The position numbers and the translations under genes were made by a program. A stretch of DNA of 64,000 nucleotides from Actinophytocola sp044466355 (lineage in GTDB: Bacteria > Actinomycetota > Actinomycetes > Mycobacteriales > Pseudonocardiaceae): the NCBI RefSeq assembly GCF_044466355.1, contig NZ_JBITMQ010000004.1:1-64000 (forward strand). The letters are read 5' to 3'. Below are positions 58,097-64,000 of the stretch, piece after piece; within the stretch, counting starts at the first letter, position 1; each line of letters begins with the position of its first letter. The notes beneath the pieces were generated by a model that saw only the letters and a program-made list of their open reading frames with translations, was not told where the DNA came from and made no database searches.

Positions 58097-59124
58097 GCTT
58101 CAACCTTCTCCGTCTTCTGGCCGGTCGTGGTCACGGTCGTGGTCACGGCGTCGCGGGCGGTCGGTTCGGCGGGGGTCCGTTCCCGGATCAGGTCTGTCGC
58201 TTCCCGCCGGTTCGCCGTCCGGTGCAACACGATCTCGGCGATCAACCCGATCGAGATCAGCTGCACGCCCAGGATGATCAGCAGGATGCCCAGCAGCAGC
58301 AACGGCCGGTCGCCGATGGCCTGCCCGCCGAACAGCTTCACGATCGTCAGGTACGCCAGGGTGACGAAGCCGAGGAACGCGGACAGCAGGCCGATGCCGC
58401 CGAACAGGTGCGCGGGACGGCGGCCGTACTTCGTGATCGTCATGACCGTCAGCAGGTCGATGGCGCCGCGGACGTACCGCTCGAGGCCGTACTTCGACTT
58501 GCCGTGCTCACGCGGGCGGTGGTTGACCGCCAGCTCACGCACCTTGTAACCGGTCTGGTGCGCGAGCGCCGGGATGTAGCGGTGCAGCTCGCCGTACAGC
58601 GGCACCCGGCGGTACACCTCGGTGCGCGCGGCCTTGAGCCCGCAGTTGTGGTCGTTGATCTTGAGACCGGTCATGACGTTGGTCATCGTGTTGAAGAACT
58701 TCGACGGGATCCGCTTGCCAAGGGGGTCCTTGCGGTCCGCCTTGTGCCCGGACACCAGGTCCGCGCCGTCGTCCAGCTCGGCCAGCAGGCGCGGCACCTC
58801 GGCCGGGTCGTCCTGCAGGTCGGCGTCCATGGTCACGACCCGCTCGCCGCGTGCCTCGTCGACGGCGGCGGCCAGCGCGGCGGCCTTGCCGAAGTTGCGG
58901 CGGAACCGGATCGCGCGCACCCGCGGGTTGTCCTCGGCCAGCTGGGTCATGACCTGCCAGCTGGAGTCCGTGCTGCCGTCGTCGACGAAGATGACCTCGT
59001 ACTCGGTGTCCAGCGGCGTGAAAGCCTCGTCGATCTGGCCGACCAGCGTGGCCAGCGTCGCCTCTTCGTCCTTGACCGGAATCAGGACGCTGACCTGCAC
59101 TTCTGGGCTTGTCTCCATGCTCAC
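58093..59124 (-). CDS. GT2 polyprenyl-phosphate-type glycosyltransferase
   Basis: A 343-residue glycosyltransferase: GT-A domain with VSVLIPVKDEE, FVDDGSTDSSW, RRNFGKAAALAA, VTMDADLQDDP and the QxxRW-like region HGKSKYGLERY, then two C-terminal TMs (about 240-300). This is the dolichyl-phosphate mannose synthase/ArnC/GtrB layout that charges polyprenyl phosphate with a sugar, the donor used by GT-C proteins. Start GTG overlaps the upstream membrane-protein stop. Confidence 0.9.
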   Translation of the reverse strand: MSMETSPEVQVSVLIPVKDEEATLATLVGQIDEAFTPLDTEYEVIFVDDGSTDSSWQVMTQLAEDNPRVRAIRFRRNFGKAAALAAAVDEARGERVVTMDADLQDDPAEVPRLLAELDDGADLVSGHKADRKDPLGKRIPSKFFNTMTNVMTGLKINDHNCGLKAARTEVYRRVPLYGELHRYIPALAHQTGYKVRELAVNHRPREHGKSKYGLERYVRGAIDLLTVMTITKYGRRPAHLFGGIGLLSAFLGFVTLAYLTIVKLFGGQAIGDRPLLLLGILLIILGVQLISIGLIAEIVLHRTANRREATDLIRERTPAEPTARDAVTTTVTTTGQKTEKVEA

Positions 59125-60869
59125 TTCTGGTCCTTGTCGTCCGGAACCTCAGCCGGCATCCAGCGCTTCGCACCGCTCTCCAGGACCACCACGACGCGGA
59201 GGCCCTCCTCGTCCGGTCCCACCATCCCGAACCCGGTGTCGGCGTTGATGCCCAGGTACTGCTGGGCGATGTCCGAACGCACCCGGTCGCTGACGCCGCC
59301 TCCCACGACCTCGCCGGAGGAGTCGACAAGGACGGTACAGCGCACCGGGTCCTTCACTCCCGTCGCCCATCCCCACACGAGCCGTGACCCCGGCTTCTCC
59401 TCCACCAGGTCGACCACGCCCGACGGGGACGCGGGCGTCCGGCCGCCCTCCGGGAAGCTGATCTCCTCGACATCGGTGAGGTCGATCGTGTCGCCCAGTT
59501 CGGGGCCTCCGCACCCGAGCGTGAAGCTGTCGTTGAACGGGTAGTGGCCGAGCGCCTCGAGCCTCGGCACCAACTGATGTCCCTCCGGGGGCAGCGCCCA
59601 CCCGAACGCGTTGAGGTAGCCGGCACGCAGCGCCACGGACTTGATCTCGTGGTCGGCGTTCTCGGCGCGGACGGTGTCGGCGGTCGGCACACCCAGCGCG
59701 AAGCCGGTGACACCCGTGACCGCGAACGCGACCGCGATCTTGCGCCAGTGCCGCGCGGCGAAGGAGTGGACCACGGTCCCGATGATGACCAGCAGCGGCA
59801 GCGAGACCAGCACGGACACCGACGTGTAGCGGCTGTGCTGGCTGTAGTCGAGGCCGAAGTCGATGCGCGAGATCGCGATCATCGCGGAGCCGAAGAACCC
59901 GTGGCAGCCCAGCCCCCACCAGAACCGCAGCTCAGGGACCTTGGCCGCCTTCACCGTCGCCATCGCGGCGTACCCGGCGATGATGATCGCGCCCGCGAAC
60001 ACCGCCATACCGGTGTTGTTGGCGGTCCACACCTTCCCGATGACCGCGAACAGGCCGTAGATCGCCGTGCCGATGTCGCTCTCGGTGCCGGACCCGGCGG
60101 CGTTGTGGTTGACCGACATCCAGCCGAGGACGATCACCGCGCCCAGCCCGAGCGGCAGGAGCCGCCGCCACATGGGCTCCTTGCGCAGGATCGCGACCAG
60201 CGCCAGCGACGGCCACACGGCGAACGCGGTGCCGTAGGTGATGCTGCCGAGCAGCGCCATGCCCCACGCGGGCCACCACTTGCCCCTGACCGCGAACAGC
60301 AGCGTGCCGACCGAGATCAGGTTCGCGGTCAGCCATGCGGCGCCACTCATGGCGTGGGTGAAGTTGTGCAGCCCGTGCAGGCTGAAGATCAGCCCGGACG
60401 ACGCGAGCACGATCGACGCGCGGACCACGGGCGGCAGCGTCTTCGGGATCGCGAACCGGATCAGCACCACGGTCGCGAGCGCGATGAGGATGTCGAGGTA
60501 GCCGAGGATCCGCTGGTTGCCGCCGAAGATCGTCGCGTCGCCGTAGTAGAGCATCGACGGGATCGCGATCAGGTGCTCGTTGGACGCCTTCCACAGGCCG
60601 CCGAAGTTGAGCGACCCGTCCAGGCTCACGAACCGGACCAGCGCGTACCAGTAGTCGACGAAGTGCAGCTGCGGTGCCCTGGCCACCTCGATGGTCATGG
60701 CCGCGGCCGGGACGAGCGCGAGGAACTCGATGAGTCTCGCCAGCCAGCGCGTGGTCGCGTACCGCTCCAGCCGCGCCCGCCAGCCGCCGGCCTGGCTCGG
60801 TGCCGCCTCGGTGCGCTCCCCGTCAGGCGCCGATTCCGGCTCCGACTTGTCCGTCACCGTGCTCGTCAC
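59121..60869 (-). CDS. Polytopic membrane protein with C-terminal ectodomain (family member B)
   Basis: A 582-residue paralogue of the protein at 52019, colinear along its whole length: VDYWYALVRFVSLDGSLN, NEHLIAIPSMLYYGDA, AMSGAAWLTANLISV, YGTAFAVWPSLAL, SRYTSVSVLVSLP, then ectodomain GHYPFNDSFTLGCGGPELG. Around 10-11 TMs. GTG with GAGGACTGAGAA before it. It abuts GT2, consistent with a GT-C-like consumer of polyprenyl-phosphate sugar. Function inferred only. Confidence 0.8.
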   Translation of the reverse strand: MTSTVTDKSEPESAPDGERTEAAPSQAGGWRARLERYATTRWLARLIEFLALVPAAAMTIEVARAPQLHFVDYWYALVRFVSLDGSLNFGGLWKASNEHLIAIPSMLYYGDATIFGGNQRILGYLDILIALATVVLIRFAIPKTLPPVVRASIVLASSGLIFSLHGLHNFTHAMSGAAWLTANLISVGTLLFAVRGKWWPAWGMALLGSITYGTAFAVWPSLALVAILRKEPMWRRLLPLGLGAVIVLGWMSVNHNAAGSGTESDIGTAIYGLFAVIGKVWTANNTGMAVFAGAIIIAGYAAMATVKAAKVPELRFWWGLGCHGFFGSAMIAISRIDFGLDYSQHSRYTSVSVLVSLPLLVIIGTVVHSFAARHWRKIAVAFAVTGVTGFALGVPTADTVRAENADHEIKSVALRAGYLNAFGWALPPEGHQLVPRLEALGHYPFNDSFTLGCGGPELGDTIDLTDVEEISFPEGGRTPASPSGVVDLVEEKPGSRLVWGWATGVKDPVRCTVLVDSSGEVVGGGVSDRVRSDIAQQYLGINADTGFGMVGPDEEGLRVVVVLESGAKRWMPAEVPDDKDQK

Positions 60870-60943
60870 TTCTCAGTCCTCCGCGCATGGTCCACGCCGA
60901 CCACCCTGCCAAAGACGGGAACACCGACGGCGCGCGGGCAGGC

Positions 60944-62095
60944 TCAACACGTCCAGCCAGGGCAGATGTTACTGGCCGAGGCGGGCGCGCCGAGCGTGAA
61001 CCCGACGAGCCCGATCGCGACCGCCGCGAGCGCGAACCGCGCCGCGTTCCTCGGCGACCGGCGGAAGGCGACGGTCGCCACGACCACCAGCAGCGCCGTC
61101 GAGGCGATCACGGACAGGGACGCGTACTGGCCCGAGAGCCCGACACCGAAGCCGGCGCCGCCCCGGACGACCGCGACCATCCCGCACGCCGTCACCGCGT
61201 ACAGAGCGAGCGACCACCAGACCCACAGTCGTCGCGTGCGGGCGGCGGGCACGGTGATCAGCGCACCGAACCCGCACAGCACACCCCCGCCCGCGATCGC
61301 CGCGAGATCGGTGGTGGTGCCCGTCCACACGTGCCCGATCAGGGTCAGGAACGTGTAGAGCAGCGAGCCCACGTCACCGGTGGGCCTTGGCGGTGCCAGC
61401 ACCACCCAGACGGCCGCGGTCGCGGCGCCGAGCAGGAACGTCGCAATCCGCCGCCACCAACGTTCGCCGTGCATGACCGTCATCAGGAACAACGCGGGCC
61501 ACACGGCGAACCCGGCGCCGTGGCTCGCGCAGGCCAGCACCCCGGCGAGCCACGCGGACCACCAGCGCCGCTTCCGCGCGAGCAGGACGGACAGGACCAC
61601 CAGCAGGTGCACGGTGAACCAGGCGACGCCGGTCATGCCGACGACGAACGTGGAAACGCCGTGCAGCCCGAACACGAGCGCGGAGATCGCGACGACCAGC
61701 CCCGCCCGCAGCACGTCGGGCAGGACACGGGGCAGCGCGGCCCGCAACCGCAGGACGATGAACGCCGCGAGCCCGACCGCCAGCCAGCCCAGCACCCGGT
61801 TGTCGCCGTCGAACCACTTCGCGTCGGCCCAGTAGAGGAACGACGGCACGAACAACGGGTGCCCGCCCGCCAGGTCCAGGACCCCGCCCGGGTCGTAGCC
61901 GCCGTCCGGCCCCGTGACCGGCCCCAGCACGGCCCAGAAGCGGGGCGGCTGCGTCCTCGGTGCCCCCGCGACCTCGAACGCCATCGCGACCAGGGGCAGC
62001 AGCGCGAGCAGTTCGACCCCGAACGCGAGCCTGCGGTCGTAGAGCCACTGACGCGCGTAGCCGGCCCGCGTCTGGGCTGCGGCCACGTCCGTCAC
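60944..62095 (-). CDS. Polytopic membrane protein without ectodomain (family member C)
   Basis: A 383-residue paralogue covering only the membrane part of members A and B (VELLALLPLVAMAFEV, AGGHPLFVPSFLYWADA, GMTGVAWFTVHLLVVLSV, HGAGFAVWPALFL). It ends shortly after the last TM with ASNICPGWTC, so the ectodomain is absent, as a shortened version rather than a frameshift (no matching ectodomain remnant was found in the 74-base gap). The NEH motif is GGH here. GTG start. Confidence 0.78.
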   Translation of the reverse strand: MTDVAAAQTRAGYARQWLYDRRLAFGVELLALLPLVAMAFEVAGAPRTQPPRFWAVLGPVTGPDGGYDPGGVLDLAGGHPLFVPSFLYWADAKWFDGDNRVLGWLAVGLAAFIVLRLRAALPRVLPDVLRAGLVVAISALVFGLHGVSTFVVGMTGVAWFTVHLLVVLSVLLARKRRWWSAWLAGVLACASHGAGFAVWPALFLMTVMHGERWWRRIATFLLGAATAAVWVVLAPPRPTGDVGSLLYTFLTLIGHVWTGTTTDLAAIAGGGVLCGFGALITVPAARTRRLWVWWSLALYAVTACGMVAVVRGGAGFGVGLSGQYASLSVIASTALLVVVATVAFRRSPRNAARFALAAVAIGLVGFTLGAPASASNICPGWTC

Positions 62096-62105
62096 CGGAA
62101 GAACT

Positions 62106-62393
62106 CTAGGTCGTGGCGTCCCCGGGCTCGTCCGACAGGTCGGAGATCGACGGGTTCACCAGCGTCGTCGCGTCCTGCGTCCCGACGATCTGCGTCATCT
62201 CCCCGGACGGCGCCTCCCACGCGGCGGAACGGGGGATGTGCACTCTGGGCCGATCCGTGGCCTGGGTGTCGGCGGCGGCCTCCGCGTCCGCCTCGGCGAG
62301 GATCGCCTCGCTCACCTTCCGGTAGTCGGCGGTGGTGATCTCCCCGCGCGCCAGCTTGTCGCCGAGATCCCGAAGCCGCTCCTGCCAGCTCAT
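62106..62393 (-). CDS. Small protein with SHOCT-like head and TQxV/TT motifs (paralogue 3)
   Basis: A 95-residue soluble protein: head MSWQERLRDLGDKLARGEIT clearly matches the heads of the proteins at 45963 and 47153, but no TM or ectodomain follows. The tail carries MTQIV (66-70) and ATTLV (75-79). Head gene of the minus-strand operon, 10 bases before family member C. A phosphothreonine-bearing adaptor is inferred. Confidence 0.72.
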   Translation of the reverse strand: MSWQERLRDLGDKLARGEITTADYRKVSEAILAEADAEAAADTQATDRPRVHIPRSAAWEAPSGEMTQIVGTQDATTLVNPSISDLSDEPGDATT

Positions 62394-62529
62394 GACAACG
62401 TTGGTACCACGGACGCCCACCCCATGACGATCACGGTTCGCCAGTGAGAACGATGTTTCGTTCGACGCTGACAAACCGGTCGCCCCGATGGTCAAATGCG
62501 CTCCAACGACGGGGCGAAGGGGAAACACG

Positions 62530-62775
62530 ATGAGCACGACGTGGTTCCGTGCGGTGGACGTGACCGAGGCGCAACGCGCCAGGTGGGACGCGGAGGACTC
62601 CGGCAGACTCGTGCAGCTCATGCGCGAGGAACGCGGGTGGACCCGCACCAGACTCGCCAAGCTGGCAGGCACGTCGCACGCCGAGCTGGCGAGCTTCGAG
62701 ATGGGGCGTACGGTCCCCGCGCAGCCGCTGCTCGTCCGCTATCTGAACGCGCTCGGCTACCACGGCCGACAGTGA
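62530..62775 (+). CDS. Small Xre-family helix-turn-helix protein
   Basis: An 81-residue protein made of an N-terminal extension and a Xre HTH (about 30-75): EERGWTRTRLAKLAGTSHAELASFEMG and LVRYLNALGY in separate parts. GAAGGGG lies before the ATG. It sits between the convergent glycan operon and tRNA-Gly. Might regulate the operon at 62393 divergently; no evidence beyond position. Confidence 0.8.
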   Translation: MSTTWFRAVDVTEAQRARWDAEDSGRLVQLMREERGWTRTRLAKLAGTSHAELASFEMGRTVPAQPLLVRYLNALGYHGRQ

Positions 62776-62782
62776 AGAGTGG

Positions 62783-62855
62783 AGCGGACGACGGGACTCG
62801 AACCCGCGACCCTCACCTTGGCAAGGTGATGCGCTACCAGCTGCGCTACGTCCGC
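62783..62855 (-). tRNA. tRNA-Gly (anticodon GCC)
   Basis: Reverse complement gives acceptor GCGGACG with CGTCCGC, D-arm AGCGCAGCTGGTAGCG, anticodon loop CTTGCCAAG (GCC) and T-loop GGTTCGAGTCC. Discriminator is T, and the 3' CCA is encoded at 62780-62782. Standard 73-base body. Confidence 0.95.
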
Positions 62856-63038
62856 AATGACGAGAAGCATAGCGGATGGGCTCGACGCTCATCGCGGGCG
62901 GCCGTACACAGCAGGCGGCTGGGCCGAACGGCCTAATACCTTCGTAGGTATCGCCTTCACGTTCTTAACGTTTGCCGTCCACTCGAAACGGTGTGTGGCA
63001 TGTTTGGCGAATCCCGTGGCGGTCGGGATGGAGGTGTC
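62856..63038. promoter_or_regulatory. Promoter region between tRNA-Gly and the sigma-factor gene
   Basis: A 183-base gap between divergent tRNA-Gly and the sigma-factor gene. AT-richer stretch CACGTTCTTAACGTTTG lies about 80 bases before the GTG, containing TTAACG with flanking ACGTT repeats similar to the palindrome near crgA. The start is preceded by GGAGG. No specific promoter can be assigned. Confidence 0.3.
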
Positions 63039-64000
63039 GTGACCAGCGAGGCTGTGGAAGCACCCGAGGGTGAGGACCGGGCACTGCTCGAGCGTCTCCG
63101 TGCGGGCGAGGATGCCGCGTTCGGTGAGTTGTTCTCCCGCCATTCCGCCGCCGTCCACCGGCTCGCGCTAGGGCTCGTCAACGACCGGGCCGAGGCCGAC
63201 GACCTGACCGCGGAGGCGTTCTTCCGGGTCCTGCAGGCTATCCGGCGCGGGGCGGGGCCGGTCGACAACGTGCGTGGCTACCTGCTGATCGTGGCGCGGC
63301 GCGTGGCGTGGGAGTGGAGCCTGCGGCGCAAGGACGTGCCGGTCTCCGACGAGGAGCTGACGCACCGCGCGCCGTCGGACCCGGACACCACCGGGCAGTT
63401 CACGGAGCGCAACCTGATCCGCCGCGCGTTCACGTCGCTGCCGGAGCGGTGGCGGCGGGTGCTGTGGAAGATGGAGGTCGAGGGCGAGCGGCCGGCCGCG
63501 GTCGCCACGAACTTCGGGCTGTCACCCAACGCGACGGCCGCGCTCGCCCGCCGTGCCAGACAGGGGCTGCGTGCCGCCTACCTGCAGGCCCACCTCGCCT
63601 CGGAACGCAGTGCGGTCGGTTGCCGGTCGGTGCTGGAGAAGCTCGGGGCCTACACCGCGGGCACCACGTCGGGCATCGAGCGCCGCCGCATCCGGGCGCA
63701 CCTGTCGACCTGCGCGGCGTGCACCGCCATGTACGCCGAGCTGCGGGACATCTTCGTCGGCCTCCGGCCGCACACCGGGCTCGCGGCGGTGCCCGTGATC
63801 GGTGCCGCGCTGTGGCAGCTCGGTGCGACCGTGAAGGGGCTGCTGGCCAGCACGAAGATCCAGATCGGCATCGCGGCCACGTCCGCGGCCGCGGTCGGGG
63901 CGCTCGGGTTCGCGTTCGTGCCGTGGGGTGGTGGCGGCGACGACGCCACGCCGGTCGACCTGGCGGGCAAGCGGGCCATCGAGACCGGGCTCGAACCGCG
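63039..64000 (+). CDS. ECF-type sigma factor fused to zinc-finger anti-sigma and TM domain (5' part)
   Basis: An open frame from GTG 63039 (GGAGG upstream) running off the window, 320 residues visible. Sigma2 region: LLERLRAGEDAAFGELF, DRAEADDLTAEAFFRVLQAI. Sigma4 region: SLPERWRRVLWKMEVEGE, NFGLSPNATAALARRARQGL. Then an anti-sigma-like zinc finger IRAHLSTCAACTAMYAEL (HxxxCxxC) and a likely TM (about 275-297, IQIGIAATSAAAVGALGFAF). Tethering the sigma factor to the membrane suggests release or conformational control by a surface signal. The C-terminal ectodomain lies outside the window. Confidence 0.82.
   Translation, partial: MTSEAVEAPEGEDRALLERLRAGEDAAFGELFSRHSAAVHRLALGLVNDRAEADDLTAEAFFRVLQAIRRGAGPVDNVRGYLLIVARRVAWEWSLRRKDVPVSDEELTHRAPSDPDTTGQFTERNLIRRAFTSLPERWRRVLWKMEVEGERPAAVATNFGLSPNATAALARRARQGLRAAYLQAHLASERSAVGCRSVLEKLGAYTAGTTSGIERRRIRAHLSTCAACTAMYAELRDIFVGLRPHTGLAAVPVIGAALWQLGATVKGLLASTKIQIGIAATSAAAVGALGFAFVPWGGGGDDATPVDLAGKRAIETGLEP

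Noticed and set aside
44632..62393. The glycan locus as an antibiotic biosynthetic gene cluster
   Set aside because: No polyketide synthase, NRPS or other scaffold-forming enzyme is present; gene content points to surface-glycan work.

Overview
The window is high-GC, densely packed actinobacterial chromosome, with GTG starts, frequent ATGA/GTGA gene overlaps and few repeats. The left end carries the conserved near-origin block crgA - (sortase) - trpG/pabA - pknB - pknA - pbpA - rodA - pstP - fhaB - fhaA, in the order known from Mycobacterium. Together with a TPR/Xre regulator plus small companion proteins and a YcnI-CopC-CopD block, this suggests the order Pseudonocardiales (Saccharothrix/Lentzea/Actinosynnema-like). 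The genus is a guess.

Layout. 0-14 kb: cell-division and cell-wall signalling (CrgA, class E sortase, amidotransferase, PknB/PknA kinases, PBP2-like PbpA, RodA/FtsW flippase-polymerase, PstP phosphatase, FhaB, FhaA), closed by tRNA-Leu(CAG) and a strong hairpin. 14-22.8 kb: redox and PLP enzymes, a TetR gene followed upstream by three tandem hairpins, and a divergent regulator cassette (two small proteins / HTH-TPR protein plus phosphotransferase). 22.9-25.9 kb: four-gene copper-handling operon on the minus strand. 26-29.5 kb: OpuC-type osmoprotectant ABC importer. 29.6-36.8 kb: a DnaA-box pair, a divergent HxlR/QorB-like pair, an FAD/4Fe-4S oxidase, and a two-component system preceded by a secreted protein and a lipoprotein. 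36.9-44.4 kb: RecB-like nuclease, SDRs, an aldo-keto reductase, a methyltransferase, and a YidC paralogue behind a small membrane protein.

44.6-62.4 kb is the most unusual part: two long convergent operons that meet with a 4-base overlap at 56452-56455. Together they encode an AlgX/AlgJ-like SGNH protein, three related proteins with a SHOCT-like head and TQxV/TT motifs, a 1247-residue GT + GT4 + FkbM-methyltransferase fusion, three paralogous polytopic membrane proteins, two acyltransferase-3 proteins, a UPF0104-type membrane protein, a SAM methyltransferase and a polyprenyl-phosphate-type GT2. I read this as a machinery for making, methylating and acylating a cell-surface glycan; the product is unknown. 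The TQxV/TT motifs resemble the juxtamembrane phosphosites of the PknB encoded 40 kb away, which suggests kinase/FHA control.

The right end holds a small Xre protein, a minus-strand tRNA-Gly(GCC) with encoded CCA, and the start of a membrane-tethered sigma factor (sigma domains fused to a zinc-finger anti-sigma and a TM segment) that runs off the window. I saw no CRISPR array, insertion sequence, phage or rRNA.
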